The notes: generated by a model not told the origin, from the sequence alone. Shown: positions 35,497-44,912, counted from the stretch's first letter. The stretch is 64,000 nt of DNA from Chryseobacterium camelliae (GCF_027920545.1 NZ_CP115859.1:1240001-1304000); one strand, 5' to 3'. Translations and numbers: made by a program.

Positions 35497-37881
35497 TTAG
35501 AAATTGTATTTAAGAGTAACAATAAAGTTTCTGCCGGGTTCCGGCATAATATACCTCAACCTGTTAAGATATTCACGATACTCTGTATTAAAAATGTTAT
35601 TGATTCTGAAATTTACATTCAGATTTTTGAATAGGTCTGCACCCACAGACGCATTGAATACTGTATATGCCGACGGAGGCGTACTAAGATCAACAATTTC
35701 ATTACGAACCTGGCCGTCTTCAATGAATTCGATACTCTGATTTCTGAGCGGATAGCGGTTTTGCCTGAATACACTCTCGTTTTCAACTCTTATATATAAA
35801 TTTTTAGGTGTATTCAATTTAAACTCAACTGAATTTCTCAGATTGGCAGGCATCATCAGGATTAAAGGCTCCTTATTTGTAAGATCATCTCCTTTTAATG
35901 CGCTGAAACTTGTATTCCATTTTAAATTATCCAAAATATTAAGTTCCACATCTGCATCAACTCCGAACATTCTTGCTTTAATCTGCTGATAGCTCCAAAT
36001 CGGGAAAGTCCCTCTGTTAGAAGATTCAAAACCTGTGGGCACCTGATTGATAAAGCTATCTGAAATTATATAATAAGGACTTACCTCAACATGTAGACCT
36101 TTTAATACACTGAATTTTCCTATCATAGAAAGCGTTGCATTATAAAGCGTTTCTTTCTTGATTGATAAGTCTCCTTCTTCCACCACTGCTGCAGAATGGT
36201 GAAGGCCGTCTGCAAAAAGCTCTGCCGGGTTCGGCGTTCTGTCTGCTCTTGAAAGATTTACTTTAAATTCAAAACTGTTGTTAGGTTTATAATTAAGTCC
36301 AAGGTTAGCGGAAAAATTATGATAATCAAGAATCGGGCGGGTTAAAATTCTGCTGTCTGATTCCATCACAAAAAACTGAGGAAAAAGATTGGCAAATTTT
36401 TCATTCCAGTCTTTCCCGTCATAATATTTATAAGCATCATATCTGCTGAAATCATATCTTGCACCTGCTTCAGCATTTAATTTTGAATTAAACTTGTATT
36501 TAAATACTGAAAAAGCACCCGCATCATACTTATAATAATCAGGAATCAGACGTCTTGCTTTTGTTGCAGGATTCGGATAATTATCCTGAAAACCTGCTGA
36601 AAGGCCGCTTTCAATACTCCAGTTAGCCCTTTCTAAAAGATGGGTAAGACTTGCTGAATGTGTAATTAATCTTAAATCCATGGAAGGAAGCTCATTCAGT
36701 TCCCCTCTTCTGATATCAAACTCTTTACGGCGATTCAGCTGAAAACTGTACTGGAAACTAATTTTTCCGAAATTTTCAAAGCGCTTATAAGCAGAAATTT
36801 TTGCGATGTGATGCTCAACTTCCTGCTTAGGGTTGGTAATATCATAACTGAAATTATCCAAAAAATAAGGCTGGCCAAAGTTGATGGCTTTATAATAATC
36901 CAAAGGGCTTCCCAAATGGGCTCCTTTATAGATCCCGAATTCCTGATTAATTCCACTGTACGAAATATCAAATCCCTGCATAAATCCATGATTTCCGACC
37001 GAGAAATTAAATGAATTAACCTCGGCTCCGGAATTCTGCAAAGTATGATGAGGAATATACAAATCTCCAAGTTTTTTATAACTTCCTCCTGATTTTACAA
37101 ACCATTGGTTTTTCCAGGCTTTGGCAACATTTGCTGAAATCTCGCCTCCTTTTCCGTTTGAAATCCCAGACAGTTTGATATTCCCCATCAGTGTATCTCT
37201 TTTAGGCAAAACTGTAGGTTCCAAAACAACCACTCCGCCAACCGCATCACTTCCGTATTTCAATGCAGACGCCCCTTTAATCACATCGATGTGTCCAAAA
37301 TCATTGACATCTACATTTGGGGCATGTTCTACTCCCCATTCTTGCTCTGCCATTTTCACACCGTTATTTAAGATAGCAATACGGCTACCATATAATCCGT
37401 GAATAACCGGCTTTGCAATATTATTTCCGGTTTTAAGTGCTGTAACTCCTGATATTTTTGAAAGTAAATTCCCTAAATTTTCAGTAGAATTCCTTTCAAT
37501 ATCCGTTTTATCAAGAGTTCTTATAATCACAGAACCGCTTTGTTTGTGATTACCGTGTAAAGTTACTGTTTCAATATCTTCAACATGATGTTCAAGCGTG
37601 ATCGTTAAATGCAAATCCTGAGTAACTCCTATATTTTCAGTATAATCATTACAATCAGGGTGCTTAGCAATGAGTATATATTGTCCTGCGGGAATTCTAT
37701 CAAAAGAAAACTTTCCTTTTTTGTCTGTTTTGGTAGTAAAACCACCTATTTTCACCACTGCATTTTCCAGCATCGTTTTGTCGTGAAAATCCTGAACAGT
37801 CCCCTCCACAGAAAAAGTCTGTTGTGCGTTTATCAATGCCAATCCACAAAGGATCAGCATAAAGCTGTATATCAATTTCAT
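35497..37881 (-). CDS. TonB-dependent outer-membrane receptor, probable metal uptake
   Basis: 794 residues. Signal peptide (LIYSFMLILCGLALINAQQ), then a carboxypeptidase-regulatory-like domain (about 22-100: SVEGTVQDFHDKTMLENAVV). The plug domain comes at about 105-230 (RNSTENLGNLLSKISGVTAL, then HIDVIKGASALKYGSDAVGG). The 22-strand barrel ends in FIVTLKYNF with the C-terminal Phe. The His-rich lipoprotein downstream and the HSHS-containing small protein upstream suggest zinc or copper, but haem or another ligand is not excluded. Confidence 0.9.
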   Translation of the reverse strand: MKLIYSFMLILCGLALINAQQTFSVEGTVQDFHDKTMLENAVVKIGGFTTKTDKKGKFSFDRIPAGQYILIAKHPDCNDYTENIGVTQDLHLTITLEHHVEDIETVTLHGNHKQSGSVIIRTLDKTDIERNSTENLGNLLSKISGVTALKTGNNIAKPVIHGLYGSRIAILNNGVKMAEQEWGVEHAPNVDVNDFGHIDVIKGASALKYGSDAVGGVVVLEPTVLPKRDTLMGNIKLSGISNGKGGEISANVAKAWKNQWFVKSGGSYKKLGDLYIPHHTLQNSGAEVNSFNFSVGNHGFMQGFDISYSGINQEFGIYKGAHLGSPLDYYKAINFGQPYFLDNFSYDITNPKQEVEHHIAKISAYKRFENFGKISFQYSFQLNRRKEFDIRRGELNELPSMDLRLITHSASLTHLLERANWSIESGLSAGFQDNYPNPATKARRLIPDYYKYDAGAFSVFKYKFNSKLNAEAGARYDFSRYDAYKYYDGKDWNEKFANLFPQFFVMESDSRILTRPILDYHNFSANLGLNYKPNNSFEFKVNLSRADRTPNPAELFADGLHHSAAVVEEGDLSIKKETLYNATLSMIGKFSVLKGLHVEVSPYYIISDSFINQVPTGFESSNRGTFPIWSYQQIKARMFGVDADVELNILDNLKWNTSFSALKGDDLTNKEPLILMMPANLRNSVEFKLNTPKNLYIRVENESVFRQNRYPLRNQSIEFIEDGQVRNEIVDLSTPPSAYTVFNASVGADLFKNLNVNFRINNIFNTEYREYLNRLRYIMPEPGRNFIVTLKYNF

Positions 37882-38087
37882 TGTTAAATAGATTGATTGC
37901 GTACTTATTTAAAGTACATTTTTTCGAAAAAGTTGAAATAATTGACTCGTAATTCGTATTAAAGTATCATGTAAAAAGTATTAGTGTACAGGCATTACCT
38001 GTTAAAAATTTGAATATCAAATTCTCAGCATTAAACTAAAAACATTGAACTTTAAATCTAAATCAAAGCCCGAAAAGAATCTATGAA

Positions 38088-38444
38088 TTATGAAATTGCG
38101 GGAGGGCCGCGAAGCTGAAATGTAAATTTAGTCTGAGACCATATTTTCTCCTGAACAGCAATGATCTGCTTTACTTCATGAGTATAATTTTCAAAAGAAA
38201 AACTGAATTCTTCAGGAACCAAAGTATGTCCGGTAGCCAAGAAATGACAAGCCAAACAATCAGCCGCTTTTTCTTTCACTACATTTTTTGTAATGGTATT
38301 TTCTATTTTTTTAAAGCTAAAACCTTTAAAAACTTCTTCTGAACTGTGACTGTGAAAGTTTTGGGAAAACAGCGCAAGAAAATATATTCCAAACAATAAT
38401 TTGGAAATAAAATTCTTCAGATTTCTGCTTTCTTTAAAAATCAT
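38088..38444 (-). CDS. small exported protein with a CLACH motif
   Basis: 118 residues. An N-terminal hydrophobic helix (KLLFGIYFLALFSQNFHSHS) is followed by ADCLACHFLATGHTLVP and a C-terminal FQLRGPPAIS. Short proteins of this kind, with a cysteine/histidine core and an RGPP tail, often precede metal-related TonB receptors in Flavobacteriia. It lies 206 bp upstream of the receptor gene on the same strand. CLACH resembles a haem-attachment CxxCH, here C-L-A-C-H, which fits exactly, but one short motif is weak evidence for haem. Confidence 0.65.
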   Translation of the reverse strand: MIFKESRNLKNFISKLLFGIYFLALFSQNFHSHSSEEVFKGFSFKKIENTITKNVVKEKAADCLACHFLATGHTLVPEEFSFSFENYTHEVKQIIAVQEKIWSQTKFTFQLRGPPAIS

Positions 38445-38592
38445 TTGTCAAAATTATAAAAATAATTTAAGCTTTCAGATTAAGGTTTTATTAAAATACT
38501 TTGAGTAATGTGTAGAGATGATTGAGATTTTGTTACAATTTACTGTAAAAAAATAAAAACAGAACTATAGCAACCTTTATTTTACATCTGTC

Positions 38593-38661
38593 TGTCATTC
38601 CGTAGGAATCTAGGTATAGTTAATATTTACAATACTTTGCTGAGATTCCTACGGAATGACA
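38593..38661. repeat. inverted repeat of the dispersed TGTCATTCCG...GGAATCT family
   Basis: Perfect 19-bp arms at 38593-38611 and 38643-38661, a 31-nt loop. The arms share sequence with the element at 42328-42404 and with the in-gene copy at 42910-42936. It has no coding potential. It is a MITE-like or REP-like palindrome. The rest of the 38445-38692 gap is AT-rich and empty. Confidence 0.8.
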
Positions 38662-38692
38662 AATTGAATGATTATTTCAATCCAAAAGAAAA

Positions 38693-40624
38693 CTAATCCA
38701 ATTGAGAACCCAAATGTTCCCATTCCTGCAAAGCAAGGTCTAAGTCTTCTTTGGTCTTATTATATTTTTCCAACGTTTCTTCAGAAGGATTTTCTTTGGT
38801 GAAAGAAGCTTCAAACTCTTCCACTTTTGCTTCGAGTTCTGAAATTCTTTCTTCCACTTTTTTAAGTTTATTCTGAATATTTTTTTGTTCTTTACTGACA
38901 ATAGCCGATTGTTGCTGATTGTTGGTTACCGGTTTTTCTTCAACCTTTTTCACCTCAACTTTCGGCTCTTCGTTATGAAGCTTTGCTTTCTCTGCAGAGA
39001 TTTCTCTGATGGATTCTTTTTGTCTGAATTCAAGATATTCGTTGATATCTCCTAAGAATTCCTTCATTTTACCATCACGGAATTCATAGATTTTATCACA
39101 AAGTCCCTGAAGGAATTCCCTGTCGTGCGAAATTACGATCAAAGTACCTTCGAATTTCTGTAGAGCCAGCTTAATAATTTCCTTAGACTGAATATCCAGG
39201 TGGTTCGTAGGTTCGTCCATAATCAAAGTGTTGAACGGACGCAGAAGCAATTTACAAAGCGCCAGACGGTTTCTTTCCCCTCCGGAAAGCACTTTTGTTT
39301 TTTTATTCACAGCTTCACCCTGGAAGAGGAAAGATCCTAACAAATCTCTTACCCTAGGTCTTGTTTCTTCTGTTGCTGCATCTTCGGCTTCTTCCTGAAC
39401 GGTTTTATTCGGTGTTAAAACTTCTTCCTGGTTTTGGGCAAAGTACCCGATATTGACATTGTGTCCAAGATTCCAGCTTCCTGAATAATCTTTAATATCT
39501 CCGGCAAGAATTTTCGCCAAAGTAGTTTTCCCTTGTCCGTTTTGTCCAAGAAGCGCAATTCTGTCTCCTCTCTGAACAATAAAATCTACATCATCAAAAA
39601 TCTGCTTTTCGCCGTAAGCTTTTCCTAAATTTTCCGCTTCAAAAATAATTTTCCCCGGAACCTGCGACTGAACGAAACGAATATTGAACTTGGAAACGTC
39701 TTCATTATCCACCTCGATGCGCTCGATTTTATCTAATTTTTTAATTAAAGACTGTGCAAAAGAAGCTTTGGTAGCACTTGCACGGAATTTATTGATATTA
39801 TCTTCCATCTGCTTGATCTCCGCATCCTGATTCTTTTTAGCCTGAATCAGTTTTTCACGGCGGTCTTCACGCATGATCAGATATTTAGAATAATTAGCCT
39901 TATAATCATCGACCTTTTTGTTATTCACATCAAAAGTTCGGTTACAAACGGCCGTCATGAACTGCTTATCGTGACTTACCAAAACGATCGCTCCGGGATA
40001 ATCTTTCAAGAAATTTTCCAGCCACATGATTGATTCCATATCCAGGTGGTTGGTAGGCTCATCGAGAAGCATGATATCGTTCTTTTGAAGAAGCAATTTT
40101 GCCAGCTCTATTCTCATTCTCCAACCTCCGGAAAATTCGTCAGTTATTTTTTGAAAATCATCCGCTTTAAAACCTAAACCAAACAGAACTTTTTCCATAT
40201 CACCTTCCAGGTTGTAGGCGTCATGGTGCATTAAAAGATCGTTAAGTTCGGTCATTTTATTGATCAAATCCGTATAAGAATCACTTTCGTAATCGGTTCT
40301 TACCGTCATCTGATGATTCACGTCCTCCAGTTCTTCTTTCCACGCGTTGATCTGTTCAAAAGCCTGCATCGTTTCTGCCCAAACCGTTCTTCCTTTTACG
40401 AAATCCAAGTCCTGTTTTAGGAAACCGATGGTAATATTTCCTTCAGGAACTACATTTCCTTCGTAGAAAGTAATTTCTCCGGAAAGCATTTTCAATAAAG
40501 TGGATTTCCCCGCCCCATTTTTACCAACCAAACCAATTTTATCATCCTTTTTTATCGTGAAATTCACGTTTTGAAACAGATAGTTTCCCGAATGATGTAA
40601 TCCTAGACTTTGAACCGAAAGCAT
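38693..40624 (-). CDS. ABC-F family ATPase
   Basis: 643 residues, two ABC domains without membrane segments. Walker A: GLVGKNGAGKST (about 33-44) and ALLGQNGQGKTT (about 360); signatures FSGGWRMR and LSGGERNR; Walker B with LLDEPTNHLD and IMDEPTNHLD; a long charged linker and a C-terminal coiled coil (RISELEAKVEEFEASF). The layout is Uup/YheS-like. ABC-F proteins act on the ribosome or, for some, give antibiotic resistance; nothing here points to resistance. It stands alone. Confidence 0.9.
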   Translation of the reverse strand: MLSVQSLGLHHSGNYLFQNVNFTIKKDDKIGLVGKNGAGKSTLLKMLSGEITFYEGNVVPEGNITIGFLKQDLDFVKGRTVWAETMQAFEQINAWKEELEDVNHQMTVRTDYESDSYTDLINKMTELNDLLMHHDAYNLEGDMEKVLFGLGFKADDFQKITDEFSGGWRMRIELAKLLLQKNDIMLLDEPTNHLDMESIMWLENFLKDYPGAIVLVSHDKQFMTAVCNRTFDVNNKKVDDYKANYSKYLIMREDRREKLIQAKKNQDAEIKQMEDNINKFRASATKASFAQSLIKKLDKIERIEVDNEDVSKFNIRFVQSQVPGKIIFEAENLGKAYGEKQIFDDVDFIVQRGDRIALLGQNGQGKTTLAKILAGDIKDYSGSWNLGHNVNIGYFAQNQEEVLTPNKTVQEEAEDAATEETRPRVRDLLGSFLFQGEAVNKKTKVLSGGERNRLALCKLLLRPFNTLIMDEPTNHLDIQSKEIIKLALQKFEGTLIVISHDREFLQGLCDKIYEFRDGKMKEFLGDINEYLEFRQKESIREISAEKAKLHNEEPKVEVKKVEEKPVTNNQQQSAIVSKEQKNIQNKLKKVEERISELEAKVEEFEASFTKENPSEETLEKYNKTKEDLDLALQEWEHLGSQLD

Positions 40625-40742
40625 GTTAAATAATGATTAATAGTGAATAATGAATTTTCGCGTGCAAAAATACGGAAAAAGAAATGAATTTAAGGAAAAG
40701 AAAAATTTCACAAAAATTCTCATTCATTCATCATCACGAATG

Positions 40743-41363
40743 CTAGTAATTTCTTACGGTAACATGGAAGCAACTCTGCTGCCTTTCTTTGATGTAATAG
40801 ATTCTTCCTGCATTATAATAATATTTTAACACCTTCTCCAGAGCCAATTCCATTTTAGGATTACTTTTTAAAACATTATTGAATCGCACATAAGAAATAT
40901 CAAAGGAATTCCCGTAATTATGAGAACTGATTCCCATAGCAGCATTAGAATTCACTCTTCTCAGGCGACATTGATCTTCCAGTGTTCTTGTAATGGATGA
41001 AACCGTAAATGTATGTCCTTTTGTTTCTTTACTGAAACGGGTTCCAATTTTTTCAAGCATTAATTTCCCTTTTGAAACCATCCAGGCTCTGCTGTAATCC
41101 AGTTTCTGTACACGATAGCCTTTCCCGCTTTTTTTTATTTTATGAAACTTACCATTATTAATATACTTCTGCACCATTTTGGAATCTTTAAGAAGTTTCA
41201 TTCCAAAGCTTTTGGAGGCATCCAAATGAGGTTTATATAATGGAGTAGGTTCTACTTTCATTACCTCGTTAAGATCATAACATGGTACTGTTTTTTTTAC
41301 AGCCTGACCATGATAAAAGCAAAAAATAAAAGACAGGAAAAACACACATACATATTTTTTCAT
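40743..41363 (-). CDS. DUF5715-type (M15-like) exported protein
   Basis: 206 residues, with a signal peptide (VCVFFLSFIFCFYHGQA). Core motifs: SSITRTLEDQCRLRRVN, NAAMGISSHNYGNSFDISYV and IKERQQSCFHVTV. The histidine and aspartate in SSHNYGNSFD and the late CFHVTV match the zinc-ligand order (HxxxxxxD...H) of D,D/L,D-carboxypeptidases of the M15 type. It is probably a periplasmic peptidoglycan-acting protein. It has no operon partner. Confidence 0.8.
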   Translation of the reverse strand: MKKYVCVFFLSFIFCFYHGQAVKKTVPCYDLNEVMKVEPTPLYKPHLDASKSFGMKLLKDSKMVQKYINNGKFHKIKKSGKGYRVQKLDYSRAWMVSKGKLMLEKIGTRFSKETKGHTFTVSSITRTLEDQCRLRRVNSNAAMGISSHNYGNSFDISYVRFNNVLKSNPKMELALEKVLKYYYNAGRIYYIKERQQSCFHVTVRNY

Positions 41364-41536
41364 TCAACCGATTTTTGAATTTATAAACGAAAATTACCAA
41401 TTTATCTTATCCCATTCAAATTCCGTGCTATCATTGTATTCAATCAACACACAACACATTTATTAAATTAAAAATATTATTTCAAATTATCTATAAATAT
41501 TTTTAAAAATTATCTTAAAATTTGAGATTTTAATTA

Positions 41537-41544
41537 TAAATTTG
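41537..41544 (+). promoter_or_regulatory. -7 box of the aquaporin gene
   Basis: TAAATTTG fits TAnnTTTG and lies 22 bp before the ATG. I could not identify a -33 TTG at the preferred spacing. The region 41364-41536 is otherwise AT-rich with no gene. Confidence 0.5.
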
Positions 41545-41566
41545 AGATAACTTACAAAATAATCAT

Positions 41567-42304
41567 ATGATAAAAAAACTTTTCGCTGAATTTTTCGGCA
41601 CATTCTGGCTTGTTTTCGGAGGTTGTGGAAGCGCAATTTTTGCTTCACAAATCGCTCCGGCTTCTAATGGTCAAATGGGTATACTTCTGGTAGGAGTTGC
41701 TTTAGCATTTGGACTTACCGTACTTACCATGGCTTACGCTGTGGGACACATTTCCGGAGGGCATTTCAACCCCGCTGTATCATTTGGTCTTGTTGCAGGT
41801 GGAAGATTTTCCGCAAAAGATCTTATTCCTTACATTGTAGCACAATGTTTGGGTGCCATCGTTGCAGCAACTGCGCTCTACTTTATTTTAATTGGTTCGG
41901 GAAAACCCGATTTTTCAGGTCCCGGAGCTTTTGCCACTAATTTTTATGGTGACGCCGTCTATTTTGGAAAAGGATATTCCATGGGAGCTGCTTTCCTGGC
42001 GGAGTTTCTTTTAACGATGTTTTTCCTTATCATCATTATGGGTGCAACGGATAAATATGCGAACGGAAAGTTTGCAGGAATTGCCATTGGTCTGGCTTTG
42101 ACTTTAATTCACTTGATCTCAATTCCTATTACCAATACTTCTGTAAATCCGGCTAGATCTCTTTCTCAGGCTGTTTTTGTAGGCGGAAATGCCATTTCCC
42201 AGTTATGGCTATTCTGGGCCGCACCTATTTTAGGAGGAATTGTTGGAGGATTGATTTATAAATTTTTACTTCAGAAAAATCAGGAAGAAGAACTTGCTCA
42301 TTAA
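41567..42304 (+). CDS. aqpZ: aquaporin Z (water channel)
   Basis: 245 residues with six membrane helices and two half-helices. Both channel motifs are present: [10 protein letters not shown] (residues about 64-73) and [17 protein letters not shown] (about 190-206); the arginine of the selectivity filter is in NPARS. AQPZ-type residues [18 protein letters not shown] open the protein. It conducts water across the inner membrane. It is a single gene, followed by a repeat element and a terminator. Confidence 0.93.
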   Translation: MIKKLFAEFFGTFWLVFGGCGSAIFASQIAPASNGQMGILLVGVALAFGLTVLTMAYAVGHISGGHFNPAVSFGLVAGGRFSAKDLIPYIVAQCLGAIVAATALYFILIGSGKPDFSGPGAFATNFYGDAVYFGKGYSMGAAFLAEFLLTMFFLIIIMGATDKYANGKFAGIAIGLALTLIHLISIPITNTSVNPARSLSQAVFVGGNAISQLWLFWAAPILGGIVGGLIYKFLLQKNQEEELAH

Positions 42305-42327
42305 GAACAATAGTAAAGCCTATAAAA

Positions 42328-42404
42328 TGTCATTCTGACGAAGGAAGAATCTCAGCTTTATTTTTAGAGATTCTTCACTTCATTTTATTTCGTTCAGAAT
42401 GACA
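42328..42404. repeat. second inverted-repeat element of the TGTCATTC family
   Basis: The left arm begins TGTCATTCTGACGAAGG and AGAATCTC, and the right arm has GAGATTCTTC and TCGTTCAGAATGACA. The arms pair with a short interruption. It is related to 38593-38661. It lies between aqpZ and its terminator. Confidence 0.75.
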
Positions 42405-42456
42405 AGCCATCTCAAGTATCGTTTAAGATGATGAGTTGGTCATAAATTTAATACAT

Positions 42457-42493
42457 AAAAAAATCCTGTTATTCATTATTAACAGGATTTTTA
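42457..42493. terminator. bidirectional terminator between aqpZ and the LuxE-like gene
   Basis: AAATCCTGTTA (42461-42471) pairs with TAACAGGATTT (42480-42490), with A and T runs outside. It ends both convergent genes. Confidence 0.88.
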
Positions 42494-42502
42494 TTTTATA
42501 TT

Positions 42503-43489
42503 TTAAGATACCAAAAGGCTACATCCCCGGATATCCGAATGGTCGATCCTTCCCAACACCTGGAATTTATTTCCGATTATTTTACCCAAATCCTGGGTGG
42601 CAATAAATGAACATGAATGTATGTTCGCCAAATCAATAATATTAATAGCTCCCGTCTTTCCTTCTTTTTCGTAAGCAAAAGGATCTTCAGTATTCCTGAT
42701 CATAATTTTCATCCAACCAGGACAATCATATTCGTTATTCCCCAGAGAATATGCCTGAGAAAGAAGCTCGGTCATAGAATATTCTGAGTAGATTTTATCT
42801 GTTTTAAAGCCTTTTTTCAGAATTTCCAGCAGTTCATCTTTTGTCATTTCTTCTTTTCTTCCTTTCATTCCGCCCGTTTCAATGACGATCAGGTTTTCAA
42901 GAAGATTCAGAGATTCCTCGTTTCGCTCGGAATGACAATAATCCAGGAAGTCCAGTAATGCAAAGGATACTCCGAAAAGAATCACTTTTTTATTTTTCAA
43001 AGTATTTAATAATTCAAATAAATCTGAATGATTGTAAAGAAAATATCCGTTTTCCGGTTTGGCAGATTTTTTCATCAGATAATCTACCATATAAATTAAT
43101 GATGAGTTTTGCCTTTCAAGATAACTTGGTAGTAATCCTAAAAATATAAAATCTTCCGGCTTCCCGATAAACTGCTCAAAGCTTTTATAAATACTTTCCT
43201 GATAGATATTTTCATCGGCAATGAAATGCTTCGACAAATTCATCTGAGTGGTTCCTGAGCTCTGAAAGAAAAGATCTGCCTTCACATTTTTATCAATCAC
43301 CGAATGATTCTTAAACATTTCTATCGGCAGAAACGGAATTTGCTCAAGTTCAGTTACTTCTTCGGGATTCACATTAAGATAAGTGACAAAATTTCTGTAT
43401 ACTTCGATATTCTCATATTGGTAATGAAAAACCTTTAATGATTCAGCCAAAAAGTCATGTTCTGTGTGTATGTCAAATATTGTACGCAA
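42503..43489 (-). CDS. LuxE-like acyl-protein synthetase / acyltransferase
   Basis: 328 residues. The adenylate-forming-type signature QSSGTTQMNLSKHF lies near residues 95-108, and EYSMTELLSQAYS is near 240. Earlier, FLPIEMFKNHSVI fits the LuxE domain. Members activate acyl groups or phenazine-type carboxylates; in Bacteroidota their role is unclear. Around residues 185-195 the protein carries CHSERNEESLN, which is a translated piece of the dispersed DNA repeat at 42910-42936 inserted in frame. Confidence 0.8.
   Translation of the reverse strand: MRTIFDIHTEHDFLAESLKVFHYQYENIEVYRNFVTYLNVNPEEVTELEQIPFLPIEMFKNHSVIDKNVKADLFFQSSGTTQMNLSKHFIADENIYQESIYKSFEQFIGKPEDFIFLGLLPSYLERQNSSLIYMVDYLMKKSAKPENGYFLYNHSDLFELLNTLKNKKVILFGVSFALLDFLDYCHSERNEESLNLLENLIVIETGGMKGRKEEMTKDELLEILKKGFKTDKIYSEYSMTELLSQAYSLGNNEYDCPGWMKIMIRNTEDPFAYEKEGKTGAINIIDLANIHSCSFIATQDLGKIIGNKFQVLGRIDHSDIRGCSLLVS
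42910..42936. repeat. TGTCATTCCG-family repeat inside the LuxE-like gene
   Basis: AGATTCCTCG-TTTCGCTCGG-AATGACA is one complete short copy of the palindromic family also seen at 38593-38661 and 42328-42404. Being in frame, it encodes CHSERNEESL on the minus strand. Confidence 0.8.
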
Positions 43490-43649
43490 TTCTTTTAATT
43501 TTTTATTATCTCAAAATGAGGAACTTACATTAAATATGAAAATTTTTAACCATTTTTTAATATTTAAAGTAAATTTTGGTAAAATTCTTGCAATTAAATC
43601 ACCGGAAAATGGATTAAAAACAGAAATGGATTAATTTTCATTTCGAAAG

Positions 43650-43678
43650 ATTACCTCTTTATGGGGTAATTTTTTTTG
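43650..43678 (+). terminator. hairpin plus T8 on the strand opposite lpxH
   Basis: ATTACC (43650-43655) pairs with GGTAAT (43665-43670) and is followed by eight T residues on the plus strand. No plus-strand gene ends here, so it may end an unknown small transcript from the 43490-43650 gap, or be incidental. Confidence 0.35.
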
Positions 43679-44450
43679 CCTTGTCTTCAAAAGTTTTTAA
43701 TTCAAAGTCTTTTTCAAAAACGCCGTATGTAAAATACGAAATCCAGTCTCCCAAATTAATATATTTCGCTTTTTCCTGAAGATCCAAAACCATCGGAAGA
43801 TGACGGTGACCGTAAATAAAGTAATCGATCTTTTCGGCTTCCAGCTTCTTTTTAGAATAAATAATCAAAAATTCCTTGTCTTCTCCTAAAAACTCTTTGT
43901 CTTCGTCCCCGGAAATCATTTTATTTTTCTGAGACATGTACAACGCAATTTTCATTGCAATATCCGGATGAAGCCATTTGAAAAACCATTGAGCAACAGG
44001 ATTCGTAAAGACTTTTTTCATTCTTTTATAGCCTTTATCTCCCGGTCCCAAACCATCTCCATGAGCCAAAAGAAATTGCTTTCCGCCCATTTCGAAATAT
44101 TGTTTTTTATAAAAAACCGTACACCCGATCTCTTCTTCCAAATAGTCTTTCATCCACAGATCATGATTACCCACAAAGAAATAAATATGAATTCCTCGAT
44201 CTTTTAATTCAGCAATTTTCCCTAAAACGCGCACATATCCTTTCGGAATTACGTGTTTCCATTCATGCCAGAAATCAAAGAGATCTCCCATCAAAAACAA
44301 AACCTGAGCATCATGCTTAATTTCATCCATCCAACGGATAAACCGTTCTTCACGCATTTTGCTCTCCTTAGGATTAGGTGCACCAAAATGCTGATCTGAA
44401 GCGAAATATACTTTTTTCCCGGACTCTAAATTGATGATTGTTTTTAACAC
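43659..44450 (-). CDS. lpxH: UDP-2,3-diacylglucosamine diphosphatase-type metallophosphatase
   Basis: 263 residues. Calcineurin-like phosphoesterase motifs in order: YFASDQHFGAPN (DxH), LMGDLFDFWHEWKH (GDxxD), FFVGNHDLWMKD (GNHD), LLAHGDGLGPGDKGYK, and YGHRHLPM. HGDGL and GPGDKGYK are LpxH-type. It hydrolyses UDP-diacylglucosamine to lipid X in lipid A synthesis. It lies 15 bp downstream of queD on the same strand, so the two may be cotranscribed. A minor hairpin covers its stop codon. Confidence 0.88.
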   Translation of the reverse strand: MLKTIINLESGKKVYFASDQHFGAPNPKESKMREERFIRWMDEIKHDAQVLFLMGDLFDFWHEWKHVIPKGYVRVLGKIAELKDRGIHIYFFVGNHDLWMKDYLEEEIGCTVFYKKQYFEMGGKQFLLAHGDGLGPGDKGYKRMKKVFTNPVAQWFFKWLHPDIAMKIALYMSQKNKMISGDEDKEFLGEDKEFLIIYSKKKLEAEKIDYFIYGHRHLPMVLDLQEKAKYINLGDWISYFTYGVFEKDFELKTFEDKAKKITP

Positions 44451-44465
44451 CGTTTTAGTTTTAAA

Positions 44466-44912
44466 TTACTGATTGTCTTCTGCAAACCACTCTCCGTAAG
44501 AGTTTTCTGTTTCGTGAAGTTTAAGATAAGCCAAAGAAATTCCTTCCGGAAGTCTCGACTTTATTTTTGATGCGATGGCGTATAACATATTCTCGCAAGT
44601 CGGCTGGAACGTACAATAAATCACCTTATGTCCATGATTTTCAAGACCTTCTCCCAATTCTTTATGAGGAGAAAGCGCATTGATCATCACCGCATGATCC
44701 CAAACATCCACAATTTCAGATTTTACGATCGCTTTGATATCACCAAAATCTACCACCATCCCGTTTTTAGGATTCTCCAAATCATTAATCGGCTTTCCTT
44801 TCACCGTTACGAAAAGTTTATAGGAATGTCCATGCATATTTTTACATTTTCCATCATAATTGTACAGCACATGCGCCGTTTCGAATGTAAAAATTTTTGT
44901 AATACGTATCAT
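44466..44912 (-). CDS. queD: 6-carboxytetrahydropterin synthase
   Basis: 148 residues. The zinc histidines are visible in FETAHVLYNYDGKCKNMHGH (His at FETAH, and HGH) and the catalytic triad elements in KNGMVVDFGDIKAIV and DVWDHAVMINALS. The late LHETENSYGEW is also family-typical, with catalytic Glu. It makes 6-carboxytetrahydropterin in queuosine synthesis. The cysteine of the active site is C in GKCKNMHGH. It lies upstream of lpxH with a gap of 15 bp. Confidence 0.93.
   Translation of the reverse strand: MIRITKIFTFETAHVLYNYDGKCKNMHGHSYKLFVTVKGKPINDLENPKNGMVVDFGDIKAIVKSEIVDVWDHAVMINALSPHKELGEGLENHGHKVIYCTFQPTCENMLYAIASKIKSRLPEGISLAYLKLHETENSYGEWFAEDNQ

Noticed and set aside
38693..40624. 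Antibiotic resistance by the ABC-F protein
   Set aside because: The layout is that of the housekeeping Uup/YheS type, and nothing nearby suggests a resistance locus.
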